Assembly (NCBI RefSeq): GCF_900177425.1
Contig: NZ_LT840184.1
Span: 5,001,705-5,065,704 of the forward strand
DNA length: 64,000 nucleotides
Source: Paenibacillus uliginis N3/975
GTDB taxonomy: Bacteria; Bacillota; Bacilli; Paenibacillales; Paenibacillaceae
Direction of reading: 5' to 3'
This document shows positions 34,957 through 43,773 of this stretch, in pieces (the stretch's first letter is position 1; each line of letters opens with the position of its first letter). Under the pieces are notes generated by a model that was given only the letters and a program-made list of their open reading frames with translations, was not told where the DNA came from and did not search any database. A program made the translations under genes and the position numbers.

Positions 34957-35997
34957 TTATTGTTCCAGAGCGTTCGTAACTTTGATCTTGCCAGCGATAA
35001 TATCATCAGCAATCGCTTTTACCTTGTCCACAGTCTCTTGTCCAATAAAGTCATTCAGTGGGGATTTACTCTCGTGAGTGACGTAAGTAAGGCCTACACC
35101 GCCTTCTTTCAAGCCATAGTCACGAACATCAAAGGAATAGTTGCCTTCAGTGAAGTCTTTAACCGTTTCGTACACAACGGTGTCCGTGCTCTTCAATTGA
35201 GACAGGACTACGTGTTCAGGATCCACACCGGTGTTATCTGTATCTTGTCCCGAAGTGTAGAAGCCTTTTTCTTTCGCAGCTTCAAATACTCCAAGGTCGC
35301 CAACAGCAGACAATCCAGCAACAAAGTCAGCGCCTTTCGAGTTTTGCAGAAGCGCGAACTCTTTCGCTTTCGCCGGATCAGTAAAGCTTCCGACATAGTT
35401 CACGAATATTTCGACATCCGGTCGAACGGATTTTGCGCCTTCTTCAAAACCGGTAATATATTTGTGCATAATCGGAATGTCATTCGCAACGACATTACCG
35501 ATCTTGCCTGTTTTTGTCGACAACCCTGCTGCTGCACCGAGCAGGTAAGCTGCTTCATGTTCGCGGAATACAACACTGCGGACGTTAGGCAGGTCAACAA
35601 CCGTATCGATAATGGCAAACGGCACGTCCGGATTTTCCGGTGCAACCTTTTTCAGTGCATCCTCCATCTGGAAGGTCGCCGTAATAATCAAATCATATTT
35701 TTCCGCAACAGCTGTACGAAGGTTTTGTTCAATCGAGGCCGGGTCGGTCGATTCGATTGTCTTCACCTCAACGCCGAATTCCGTTGCAGCTTTCTTCAAG
35801 CCTTCATCCATTAATGCGAAGAACGGGTTTACACCGATTTTCTCAGGAAGAACAAGAGCAATGCGTTTCTTATCTTTAGAATCGCCCTTATCGCTGGCTG
35901 ATGCATCGCTCCCGGAAGAGCTATCCTTGCTGCCGCAACCTGCCAATAATCCGACGAACAACACCATTGTTAATAGAATTGACCATGACTTTTTCAT
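34957..35997 (-). CDS. nupN: BMP-family nucleoside-binding lipoprotein (NupN/YufN-like)
   Basis: The protein has 346 residues. A lipoprotein signal with lipobox LLAGC (Cys near 21) is followed by a Ser/Asp/Lys linker, then a BMP/PnrA-like periplasmic-binding fold (RIALVLPEKIGVNPFFALMDEGLKKAATEFGV; NDIPIMHKYITGFEEGAK). It captures nucleosides, guanosine in the B. subtilis counterpart. It is the first gene of the operon, with a good promoter and a GGAGGA site upstream. Confidence 0.9.
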   Translation of the reverse strand: MKKSWSILLTMVLFVGLLAGCGSKDSSSGSDASASDKGDSKDKKRIALVLPEKIGVNPFFALMDEGLKKAATEFGVEVKTIESTDPASIEQNLRTAVAEKYDLIITATFQMEDALKKVAPENPDVPFAIIDTVVDLPNVRSVVFREHEAAYLLGAAAGLSTKTGKIGNVVANDIPIMHKYITGFEEGAKSVRPDVEIFVNYVGSFTDPAKAKEFALLQNSKGADFVAGLSAVGDLGVFEAAKEKGFYTSGQDTDNTGVDPEHVVLSQLKSTDTVVYETVKDFTEGNYSFDVRDYGLKEGGVGLTYVTHESKSPLNDFIGQETVDKVKAIADDIIAGKIKVTNALEQ

Positions 35998-36043
35998 TCC
36001 TGCCCTTATCCTCCTCAGTTGTGCTTATCTTAGTATAGTTAAT

Positions 36044-36072
36044 ATCCTATGGTATGGCGCGGAATATGTCAA
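36044..36072 (-). promoter_or_regulatory. Promoter of the nup operon
   Basis: The minus strand has TTGACA (36067-36072), 17 bp and TAGGAT (36044-36049). A small AGCAATTT-TAGC-AAATTGCT inverted repeat (about 36073-36092) abuts the -35 box and could be an operator. Confidence 0.65.
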
Positions 36073-36232
36073 AGCAATTTTAGCAAATTGCTTTTTTATT
36101 TGGTATAATATTACAAATTAAATTATAATATGGTCCTTTTACAGTACATTTTGATTGATAAAATTATTTAATGTTCGGATATTGACGATATCCCATTTGA
36201 ATCCCTTACTTTAAATTGACATGCAAAATATC

Positions 36233-36256
36233 AAAAAAAGCACCTTACGGTGCTTT
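36233..36256 (-). terminator. Terminator of the AbrB/ABC cassette
   Basis: AAAGCACC-GTAA-GGTGCTTT is followed by TTTT on the minus strand, 19 nt after the permease stop. Confidence 0.85.
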
Positions 36257-36274
36257 CAGATCATCCATATAAAA

Positions 36275-37003
36275 TTATCTCTTGCATAAACGTACAAATG
36301 CGAGTCCAGCTATTACTAAAGCAAGAGCCCCATATCCAATACTCCACCAAAAATGAGCATTAAATGTATCAAAATTCTGGGTCAATACATCACGCGCTAA
36401 TTGAATAGAATGTACAAAAGGAAGCGCATTCGCTACTTTTTGAAACGTGTCCCCTAGCATACTTATATCCATCCACGCACCGCCTAAGAAAGACACAGCT
36501 GTAATAAAGATGGTACCAATACCAGAAATTTGTTTTTCCGTAAATAACGCACCTAAAAATAACCCAAGGAAAATGGACATAAGTGCAATGGGAAGAAGTG
36601 TTAAAATGCTCAGCGAGATATCCATAAAGCTAGACGATAAACCAAGAAACTTCGCCAATACAAAACAAATAATGCCTTGTAACAATGCAAGAGGAATTAA
36701 CGGTAATGCATAACCAAATACATAATCCATCACTGTTAATGGTGAAGCAAATAATCTTGTTAAAAATGCACTTTGTTTATCCTTAGAGATTAAGAGTGCC
36801 GAAAACATCGTTAAAAAGGCAAAGCTAAATACAATCAAGCCTGGCGTTAGATTTTCAACTTTAAATGTATCGAGGGGTGCGTTTTTTTCAATCGTTGTAA
36901 AGACGACTAAAAGAAGAAGTGGTAACGCAATGCCAAGAACAATAGAAAGTGGATCTCTAAAAATTTCTTTTCGATTTCTTCCTGCAAAATTAAGCATTTT
37001 CAT
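36275..37003 (-). CDS. ABC-2 type transporter permease
   Basis: The protein has 242 residues and about six hydrophobic segments, with the ABC-2 pattern (LSIVLGIALPLLLLVVF; GTIFITAVSFLGGAWMDISMLG; ALPFVHSIQLARDVL). It is probably the membrane part of an exporter for a drug, lipid or peptide. It overlaps the ATPase gene by 4 bp. The DNA is visibly richer in A+T than the flanking nup and MATE genes. Confidence 0.88.
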   Translation of the reverse strand: MKMLNFAGRNRKEIFRDPLSIVLGIALPLLLLVVFTTIEKNAPLDTFKVENLTPGLIVFSFAFLTMFSALLISKDKQSAFLTRLFASPLTVMDYVFGYALPLIPLALLQGIICFVLAKFLGLSSSFMDISLSILTLLPIALMSIFLGLFLGALFTEKQISGIGTIFITAVSFLGGAWMDISMLGDTFQKVANALPFVHSIQLARDVLTQNFDTFNAHFWWSIGYGALALVIAGLAFVRLCKR

Positions 37004-37731
37004 ATGTCACCTCTTGAATCGCAAATCGCTAAAAACGCCTCTTCAAACGATGTTGTATTTGTACTATTTTTCATTTGTTCTGCTGTGCCAATGGCTTTTA
37101 CAGACCCCTTCTGTAAAATACAAATACGATCCGCAAGTGCTTCTGCTTCCTCTAAATAATGCGTTGTTAAGACAATCGTCATCTTTCCTTTTAATTTCGA
37201 AAGGGTTGCCCACAGTTCACGTCTTGAACGAACATCAAGCCCCAGTGTCGGTTCATCCAGGAACAAAATTTGAGGATTTGTAATAAGCCCCATCGCAATA
37301 CTTAAGCGTCGCTGCATACCGCCTGATAAAGATTTCGCTTTATCTTTTTGTCGTTCCGTCAGCCCGAATGTTTGAAGCATTTCCGTCGCTCTTTCTTTTG
37401 CTTCCTTTTTTGAACTGCCATAAATGCCAGCGACTAACTCAAGGTTTTCTCGAATGGTTAAATTCGGTGCAACGGCTGTTTCCTGAGGGGAAATATTAAT
37501 TTTTTGCTTCACAGCATCAGCGCCTGTGCGAATACTGTCACCTAACACAAGAGCATCGCCAGCTGTAGGTGTTACTAGACAACAAAGCATACTGATTAAT
37601 GTCGTTTTCCCAGCACCATTTTCTCCAAGCAAAGCAAAAAATTCGCCTTCCTCAATTGAGAAATCAAGGGAATTAACGACAGTGTGGTCTTTATATTGTT
37701 TCGTCAAATTATTTAATTTGATGGCTGCCAA
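37000..37731 (-). CDS. ABC exporter ATP-binding protein
   Basis: The protein has 243 residues. It has Walker A GENGAGKTTL (about 35), signature LSGGMQRRLSIAMGL, Walker B ILFLDEPTLGLD and the switch His in LTTHYLEEAE. It starts with TTG immediately after the AbrB-like stop with GGAG five bases upstream, and is followed by its permease. It would power export through the ABC-2 permease. Confidence 0.9.
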   Translation of the reverse strand: MAAIKLNNLTKQYKDHTVVNSLDFSIEEGEFFALLGENGAGKTTLISMLCCLVTPTAGDALVLGDSIRTGADAVKQKINISPQETAVAPNLTIRENLELVAGIYGSSKKEAKERATEMLQTFGLTERQKDKAKSLSGGMQRRLSIAMGLITNPQILFLDEPTLGLDVRSRRELWATLSKLKGKMTIVLTTHYLEEAEALADRICILQKGSVKAIGTAEQMKNSTNTTSFEEAFLAICDSRGDI

Positions 37732-37959
37732 TTATTCTCCATCCTCCCGTATTTCTTGTGCTTTCAAAATGTCTTGCGCAAATTTAAACATCAACTCATT
37801 TTTCACAATAGCAATGCCCTGCTGCTCATCTCCTAGTAGAAGCAACGAATCACCTGGTTTAATATCAAAAACCTCTCTTGCTTCTTTTGGAATCACGATC
37901 TGCCCTTTTTCTCCTACTTTCACTGTTCCGAAAATGTACTTCCCATTTGGTCCTTTCAT
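37732..37959 (-). CDS. AbrB/SpoVT-type DNA-binding protein
   Basis: The protein has 75 residues with an N-terminal swapped-hairpin domain (YIFGTVKVGEKGQIVIPKEAREVFDIKPGDSLLLLGD). It probably represses the operon it heads. A palindrome with a TATAAT box lies about 25 to 55 bp upstream. GGAGG precedes the start. Confidence 0.88.
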   Translation of the reverse strand: MKGPNGKYIFGTVKVGEKGQIVIPKEAREVFDIKPGDSLLLLGDEQQGIAIVKNELMFKFAQDILKAQEIREDGE

Positions 37960-37984
37960 TCCATTTACCTCCTACAATCCATTT

Positions 37985-38004
37985 AAGTATGATTAGTCAT
38001 ACTT
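37985..38004. promoter_or_regulatory. Operator palindrome before the AbrB-like gene
   Basis: AAGTATGA-TTAG-TCATACTT is a perfect 8-bp inverted repeat just downstream of a minus-strand TATAAT (38014-38019), a good position for autorepression. Confidence 0.6.
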
Positions 38005-38153
38005 TTCATACCAATTATACACCATGTGTTAAAAAAATCCATCCAAAATTATACAAAAATAAAAACTTAAACAAAAAGAAACAGTTCCCTTTCAAATCGC
38101 TTTCGCACTTTCATAATCTAATGCAAGAAAGCAGAAATCGATCGAAATAAAGA

Positions 38154-38191
38154 AATGACGGTGCAGGGATAACCTCATGCACCGCCATTTC
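38154..38191 (-). terminator. Terminator of the MATE gene
   Basis: AAATGGCGGTGCA / TGCACCGTCATTT (one G-U pair) is followed by CTTTATTTC on the minus strand, 19 nt past the stop. Confidence 0.8.
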
Positions 38192-38209
38192 ATTATTTTT
38201 CGTACCTTT

Positions 38210-39562
38210 TTAAGATCCAAACGATCGAATCCATTTATATCGGTTCACTTTGACAATGGCTACAAAGCATTTCAGAATCTGGTCCGATTTCAAGCAAATA
38301 AACGTAATTAGCGGTGAAAGATTAAACACAAAGGCACAAAGGAATGAGGACGGAAGAACGATGAGCCACATAAAAATAAAGTCATTGTACAGCACAAACT
38401 TCGTGTCTCCGCCACTGCGTACAATGCCGGTCAGAGCTGGCATCTGATAAGCGGTTCCGACCACGGTAATGGACATTACCGTCATAAACTGCAGAGCGAG
38501 CTCCTTAGCTTCCCCGGATATCGAGTAAAACCCTAACACGTAATCCTTTAGAATGAACAATACGGCCCCTGTACACAAACCCAAGAAAAGATAAAGAATC
38601 TGAAGCGTTTTGGCATAAGCTTTGATCTTATCGGCAAAGCCTTCCCCGATCGTTTTGCCAATCAGAACAGCTGTTGCACTAGCCGAAGCATAAATCACAA
38701 CGCTCACCAGCTGGAATATGGTGGTTGCTATACTGTTAGCCGCAATTGCAGCCTCACCCATATGCCCAAGAATGGCGGTTTGCGCGCCCATGGCGAGTCC
38801 CCAGATCGTATTGGACAACAATATCGGTGAACCAACTTTGATGTAGTGCTTGAATAAGCTTAGATCGATACTGAAGAAATCCTTCAGTTTCAGTAAAATT
38901 TTACGGTCGTATTTCTTGATGTACACGCAAACAATAACCGTTTCAATTATTCTCGCTATTAGTGTTGCAATGGCAGAGCCTCTTACTCCGAGCTCCGGAA
39001 ATCCGAAATGTCCATAAATCAGCACATAGTTCAACCCCACATTGATAATGAGCGTGGACAAGGATACGATAAAGCCGATTTTGACCGTCTCTACACTGCG
39101 CAGGGAGGCGAGCAGAATGCTTGTAATTGCAAAAAATACGTAGGAAAAACATATGATCTGCAAATATTTTACTCCCTCGTTGATGACACTCTCCCCGCTG
39201 GTAAATATCGAAAGTGTGGCGTGTGGGAAGAAAAACACAATGGCCCACAATACTGCACTTAACACAACGGCCATGCGCATCCCGATGCTTGCAACCTTTT
39301 TTATAGCCCCGATGTCTTTAGCGCCCCAATATCTTGACGCCATAATAACGAGCCCTTCACCCGCGCCCATAACAAGCATGTGGAGCAGGAATTGAATCTG
39401 ATTCGCGAGTGCCACGCCGGAAAGCGCAGATTCACTGTATCCGCCTAGCATGACATTGTCCGACAGGTTTACCCCGAGGGAAATAATGTTCTGCAGCCCG
39501 ATGATTAGAGTCAGCCAGAAGAAACTCTTGTAAAAATGCTTCTCTCGCACAAATAAACTCAC
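38210..39562 (-). CDS. MATE family efflux transporter
   Basis: The protein has 450 residues and twelve predicted membrane segments in two MatE halves (NIISLGVNLSDNVMLGGYSESALSGVALANQ; GSPILLSNTIWGLAMGAQTAILGHMGEAAIAANS). It probably exports cationic drugs or metabolites using Na+ or H+. It is monocistronic and ends at a clear terminator. Confidence 0.92.
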   Translation of the reverse strand: MSLFVREKHFYKSFFWLTLIIGLQNIISLGVNLSDNVMLGGYSESALSGVALANQIQFLLHMLVMGAGEGLVIMASRYWGAKDIGAIKKVASIGMRMAVVLSAVLWAIVFFFPHATLSIFTSGESVINEGVKYLQIICFSYVFFAITSILLASLRSVETVKIGFIVSLSTLIINVGLNYVLIYGHFGFPELGVRGSAIATLIARIIETVIVCVYIKKYDRKILLKLKDFFSIDLSLFKHYIKVGSPILLSNTIWGLAMGAQTAILGHMGEAAIAANSIATTIFQLVSVVIYASASATAVLIGKTIGEGFADKIKAYAKTLQILYLFLGLCTGAVLFILKDYVLGFYSISGEAKELALQFMTVMSITVVGTAYQMPALTGIVRSGGDTKFVLYNDFIFMWLIVLPSSFLCAFVFNLSPLITFICLKSDQILKCFVAIVKVNRYKWIRSFGS

Positions 39563-39678
39563 GATAGGAATACCTTCTTTGTCGTTTAGTTATGTATCCT
39601 TATCCAATATATACTAACTCTTCAAAATAATCAGTACACCTTATGTTTATATTGATAGATTGGCGAATAAACAGAGAT

Positions 39679-39720
39679 AAAAAAGGGGAGGCTCCCCATC
39701 AAATGGAGGCCTCCCCTTTT
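39679..39720 (-). terminator. Terminator of the M23 peptidase gene
   Basis: AAAAGGGGAGGC / GCCTCCCCTTTT, with further pairing inside, ends in a minus-strand T run, 53 nt past the stop. Confidence 0.85.
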
Positions 39721-39772
39721 GTCCTGAAAAATATGATACGTCGTACTCCGGTATGGAGTACCGTAATGCAAA

Positions 39773-40420
39773 CTATTCTATTGGAATCCCCTTCTCTATC
39801 CGTTCCTCAACCGACATATTCTGAATGTCCTCCATGCTGTAGAAAACTTCATCCTCCTCGAGCTGAATGAAATCCGGCACCGGCAACAAATCCGTCTCCT
39901 CGGTCGTGAATGAATCTGAGGCAATACTGTATTCAGGGAAGAAATTCGTTATCGGATTGACGGGAGTAGAGGAATTGTCTATTTGGCAGGCACTTGCACA
40001 TTTTCTTGTCTCAAAATGAAGATGGACACCAGTGGCATCCCCCGTCTGACCCATGTAACCGACGGTGGTCCCTTTACTTACATTTTGATTGAGAGATACG
40101 GAAGGTGATTGGTTCATGTGAGCGTATCTGGATTGATAATTCGTATTGTTGATGACATGATGAATGTAGACGACCCAACCATAACTTGTTGACCAACCTG
40201 ATCTTGACACGGTACCGCCATAGAAGGCGACAATCTTATTGCCGGCTACACCAGCAGTCTTGGCTCCAATGTCAATTCCATTGTGGCCGCTGCTGAAACC
40301 TTGTGTAATCCTTGATGATTCAGGTACGGGCCAGGTGTATACACTGTTTGCAGAAGCAACTGTGGAGAGTGAGGCAATACATAAAGCAAGCACCGATAAC
40401 AACGTTACCAATCTCTTCAT
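39773..40420 (-). CDS. Secreted M23 (LytM-type) peptidase
   Basis: The protein has 215 residues. A signal peptide (about 1-24, cleaved after VASA) precedes a LytM domain with zinc ligands HNGIDIG and HLHFETR. It would cut cell-wall or peptide cross-links. There is no wall-binding module; the C-terminus is an acidic tail (FTTEETDLLPVPDFIQLEEDE). Monocistronic. Confidence 0.88.
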   Translation of the reverse strand: MKRLVTLLSVLALCIASLSTVASANSVYTWPVPESSRITQGFSSGHNGIDIGAKTAGVAGNKIVAFYGGTVSRSGWSTSYGWVVYIHHVINNTNYQSRYAHMNQSPSVSLNQNVSKGTTVGYMGQTGDATGVHLHFETRKCASACQIDNSSTPVNPITNFFPEYSIASDSFTTEETDLLPVPDFIQLEEDEVFYSMEDIQNMSVEERIEKGIPIE

Positions 40421-40520
40421 GACTCTATCATCTCCTTTTTATGGTAAATACACTATAAGTTTATCATATATTATATATTTGTAAATACTTAATATAATTG
40501 GAATTTAAGTTTTTGATAGA

Positions 40521-40647
40521 GTGCAGGTGATAGAAGAACAGATGGTAGAAGAACACTCCCAATAAGCTCCGCAATTGATGCGTCGCAAACGATTATCTAT
40601 CATCCTTTCACCTACCATCTGCAATTCTTCTCTATCATTTCCCTGCA
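40521..40647. repeat. Long imperfect inverted repeat
   Basis: GTGCAGGTGATAGAAGAA.CAGATGGTAG (from 40521) is mirrored by CTACCATCTG.AATTCTTC.CTATCA.CCTGCA (to 40647), with about 60 bp between. It lies between the GNAT stop and the M23 start; non-coding. Confidence 0.45.
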
Positions 40648-40660
40648 TCTGCGCGCTCAA

Positions 40661-41644
40661 CTAAAGCTCGCACACCATCTTGTAATTCCCGGGCTCCGCC
40701 CGGAAACCGATCAGATCACGGTTAATTCGCAGCATGGGGGCATTCATAGAGTCGTTGTGTGTTCTCAAATAGGGAACTCCGCATGCACGGGCCGTTTGCA
40801 CGCCGAGCATCTTTAAGGCAAGTGCAATACGACGGCCGCGGTATTCCGGAAGCACGCCGGTATATTCGTGATACATCGCCTGTGTCTGCTCATTCTGCTG
40901 CAACGTAACAACGCCGATGTAGCGATCGCCATCCTTGGCAATATGGATCCATTCCGGACGCACACCGGCTTGCCCGATGCTCCACTTTTTCCATTCTTCA
41001 AACCAGGGAAAATCGCCAGCGTAGCCTGGTATATCCGGATGAGTAACCTTATACAGCTCATAGAGCTTTCTTTCACTCGCTTCCCCCGGCTCATCTGCCA
41101 GCGTAACGAACCGGATTCCGGCCCGTTCTGCCTCATTGATCGCATCATACAGATTACCGCCGTCAAACGATGCCAGGTCCAGAACGGATTCGAACGTGTG
41201 GCGTTCCTTTACGTACCCGTGACGTTCCGCAAAAGCTACCGAACGATCATCTGTCTCTCTCAAAAAGCTGATTAAACGCGAGGCTTTGACCTCTGCAGCC
41301 CACTGATGAAGCGTATCGTGCAAGGCTCTTCCTATCCCGTTCCCACGACTTTCCGGGTGAACGACATTGGTCTGGATCAAAGTTCCGGGATCCGTCCATG
41401 GAGCCCGCCAAGCGATCGCGTAGGCAACAACTTGACCAAACTCGTCTTCCGCCACCCATTGAGGACGGTCCCATCCCATAAGCTCGCCCTTTTCATTGTA
41501 ATCCAGCTTCCCCGGAGGAACTTGGTCCTCCTCTGCCTTCAATCGTTCCGCTGTCGTCGGTTCCGACCAGATCCAATTCAACAGCTGAGCAACCGCTGCA
41601 AAATCGTCCGGCTGCCGCATCCTTCGAATTATAAATTTTGTCAT
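40661..41644 (-). CDS. GNAT acetyltransferase with two GNAT domains
   Basis: The protein has 327 residues. The first GNAT domain (about 5-155) has the acetyl-CoA loop VVHPESRGNGIGRAL. The second (about 170-327) has TGVLPEYRGRRIALALKML. The substrate is unknown; similar tandem proteins acetylate small amines. No close neighbour shares its direction within an operon distance. Confidence 0.88.
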   Translation of the reverse strand: MTKFIIRRMRQPDDFAAVAQLLNWIWSEPTTAERLKAEEDQVPPGKLDYNEKGELMGWDRPQWVAEDEFGQVVAYAIAWRAPWTDPGTLIQTNVVHPESRGNGIGRALHDTLHQWAAEVKASRLISFLRETDDRSVAFAERHGYVKERHTFESVLDLASFDGGNLYDAINEAERAGIRFVTLADEPGEASERKLYELYKVTHPDIPGYAGDFPWFEEWKKWSIGQAGVRPEWIHIAKDGDRYIGVVTLQQNEQTQAMYHEYTGVLPEYRGRRIALALKMLGVQTARACGVPYLRTHNDSMNAPMLRINRDLIGFRAEPGNYKMVCEL

Positions 41645-41742
41645 GTTTCCAATCTACCACCTTATTTAGAATAAGATTTCATAGACATTATCCCATATCT
41701 CAAAATCCATTTCATGGTAAATATTAGCTGTATAGATCAAAA

Positions 41743-41783
41743 AGAATAGCGGTGCAGGAATAACCAACCTGCACCGCTATTTT
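41743..41783 (-). terminator. Terminator of the lost FAH-family gene
   Basis: A perfect stem AATAGCGGTGCAGG / CCTGCACCGCTATT is followed by CTTTTTGA on the minus strand, just downstream of the FAH relic. Confidence 0.8.
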
Positions 41784-41810
41784 GTCATCTTTTTAAATCA
41801 TATTATTTTT

Positions 41811-41954
41811 TCAAGAGAATACATTCGTTAAAGTACCAAGCTCTTCGATTTCTACACTTACAATATCGCCCGGTTTCAAGTAAATGTGCTTAAATGGTGG
41901 ATAACCCATAACCACTCCCTCCGGAGTTCCGGTCAGTATAATGAGCAACAAAAA
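41811..41954 (-). pseudogene. C-terminal relic of a fumarylacetoacetate hydrolase family gene
   Basis: Forty-seven in-frame codons end at a TGA and read LTGTPEGVVMGYPPF, then YLKPGDIVSVEIEELG. This is the conserved C-terminal end of FAH-family hydrolases/isomerases. No upstream portion or start exists. The original terminator survives. It is the tail left by a deletion of the rest of the gene. Confidence 0.85.
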
Positions 41955-42107
41955 CTTGCTATTACAAACAGCGCGGAGAACCATATCATAAATAATAGAT
42001 TTGAAATTAGTTGAACCCCCCCTACAAATTCAGCTCATCTTTTTTGTTACATAAAGCAATCCGTATAGAATTTACCAAAACGTAAAAAATAGATGCGGAG
42101 GTGCTTT

Positions 42108-42818
42108 ATGCAGAAAATTATATTGCTTTTAGTCACTTTTCTCATCTGTTTTGCTCCTGTTGCTTATGCTGTACAAGATGAGGCGGTAGAACCGTTTACA
42201 TGGGATGGAGAGTACGTTGAACAGTTAAAGAAAGTGAATATTCCTCTTTATGTCCCGACTTATGTAGCTTCATCTGAATTTTCTCGAAAACTTGGTCAAT
42301 TATTTGTAAGCAAACTTGAAGTAAGCAAAGATCGTTATTTATTTCATATTTCACGCCAAAGAGTCCATGACGGTGAGGTGAAAACGCTAGCTTTCGATGT
42401 AATGACAATGTCTGCTGGTACACTTCCAGCATATCGAAAACAGCCCTTCTCAACATACGATATGTTCAAGAAACCAGAAGGTACAACTAGGTTTGAGGGG
42501 TATGATGTAGAGTATTTTGCTGATAAAAAAGCATTTATTTGGGAAAACAATGGCTGGGAATACCTCGTATGGGCAAAGAACACAAACAATGCTATTAATA
42601 TCATGAAGCGTGTTATGGCTACAATACCAAAAGGAGCTAATCCTGTTCAGGGTGCAATAAAAGGACAGGTTACAACTTTTGATACAAATGAAGGTGTTCA
42701 ATCCGATGCTGGTTGGTCTTATGATAACGGTAAAACATGGTATATTATCACTGGACGAACTACACCAGAACAATTAATAAAAGTTCTAAAATCTATGGTT
42801 AAATTAGATACAAAATAA
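42108..42818 (+). CDS. Secreted protein of unknown function
   Basis: The protein has 236 residues. A signal peptide (about 1-21, IILLLVTFLICFAPVAYA) leads to a mature domain with no motif I can name; the C-terminal region resembles DUF4367-like sensors (GYDVEYFADKKAFIWENNGWEYLVWAKN; NNAINIMKRVM). The ATG at 42108 has GGAGGTG four bases before it; an ATG at 42093 is less likely. The A+T content is higher than its neighbours. Confidence 0.7.
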   Translation: MQKIILLLVTFLICFAPVAYAVQDEAVEPFTWDGEYVEQLKKVNIPLYVPTYVASSEFSRKLGQLFVSKLEVSKDRYLFHISRQRVHDGEVKTLAFDVMTMSAGTLPAYRKQPFSTYDMFKKPEGTTRFEGYDVEYFADKKAFIWENNGWEYLVWAKNTNNAINIMKRVMATIPKGANPVQGAIKGQVTTFDTNEGVQSDAGWSYDNGKTWYIITGRTTPEQLIKVLKSMVKLDTK

Positions 42819-42960
42819 AATCCCCCCTTACAGTATCATCGGTTTCCCATATAGGTTTTTCCAATTTCTAAAAAGTGGGCTTCATTATGATAGGCAAACG
42901 TGGCGACAAGCTCCAAATCCACTACATATGCTGGCAAAAAGAGAGGTGGGGCTCTTTCCC

Positions 42961-43716
42961 ATGACCTATAAGAGCAGTACAATTAAGAGCAAGTGGAAAA
43001 AGACCAAATGGCTTCTGGAAGAATCCCATTTAAAGCAATATGTGCCGGCAACACTGCCCTTCAGTAAAGGTAACCTGACGTCCATGCTCTCCTCCTATTC
43101 CACTGTTTTTTTCAAACCGACAAGCGGCTCCGGCGGGAATAATATAATCCGTATCAAAAAAAAGGACGGGGGGTATCAGACCCAGTACAATACCGTCAAA
43201 ACCACTTACACGACGCAAGAAAAGCTCTATAAAGGACTGAAACGGTTTGCAGGGAAGAAAGATTTTTTGCTGCAAAAAGGAATCCGTCTAGCCAAAAGCA
43301 ACGGAAAGCCATTCGATATTCGTGTCATGGTTCAAAAGACGAACAAAGGCTCTTGGGTAAGCACCGGATTGTTTACGAAAGTCGGCAAGCCAAACAAGGT
43401 CGCTACGAATTACAATCAAGGCGGAACCGTTGAATATTTTAATAAAACGATGGCCCGTTCAGAATTTAACAGCATCTCCATACAACAGATGGAACATAAA
43501 CTGAAGCAACTCGGTGTTTCTGTGGGGCATAACTTTGATCGGCATTACAAGGGCTTTAAGGAGCTGGGGCTGGACGTCGCTCTGGATCAGAGCGGCAAGC
43601 CATGGATATTAGAAGTGAATACACGGCCTCAATTTTACCCGCTTAAAGCTTTGAAAGACAAAAGCTTATATCATCGGATTGTTTCTTATGGCAAACAGTA
43701 TGGGAGAACAAAATAG
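42961..43716 (+). CDS. YheC/YheD-family ATP-grasp protein
   Basis: The protein has 251 residues. The ATP-grasp pattern includes FFKPTSGSGGNNIIRI, FDIRVMVQK, GLDVALDQSGKPWILEVNTRP. YheC and YheD are associated with the B. subtilis endospore coat; the enzyme reaction is not known. The ATG at 42961 follows AGAGGTGGGG; the frame extends 11 codons upstream. Confidence 0.85.
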   Translation: MTYKSSTIKSKWKKTKWLLEESHLKQYVPATLPFSKGNLTSMLSSYSTVFFKPTSGSGGNNIIRIKKKDGGYQTQYNTVKTTYTTQEKLYKGLKRFAGKKDFLLQKGIRLAKSNGKPFDIRVMVQKTNKGSWVSTGLFTKVGKPNKVATNYNQGGTVEYFNKTMARSEFNSISIQQMEHKLKQLGVSVGHNFDRHYKGFKELGLDVALDQSGKPWILEVNTRPQFYPLKALKDKSLYHRIVSYGKQYGRTK

Positions 43717-43729
43717 ACTGCATAACGAA

Positions 43730-43766
43730 GGGGGTGTCCCAAGGTCTGTTGACCTGGGTCACCCCC
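43730..43766. terminator. Bidirectional hairpin between convergent genes
   Basis: GGGGGTGTCCCAaGGTC / GACCTGGGTCACCCCC folds around TGTT, between stops at 43716 and 43774. U tracts are weak. Similar to 26980-27018. Confidence 0.55.
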
Positions 43767-43773
43767 ATTGTAC

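Noticed and set aside
34927..35814. Long plus-strand frame opposite nupN
   Set aside because: Shadow frame of the BMP-family lipoprotein; composition is rich in Phe, Arg and Cys as expected from an antisense frame.
36073..36105. AGCAATTT-TAGC-AAATTGCT plus T run as a plus-strand terminator
   Set aside because: No plus-strand gene lies upstream; an operator overlapping the nup promoter is a simpler reading.
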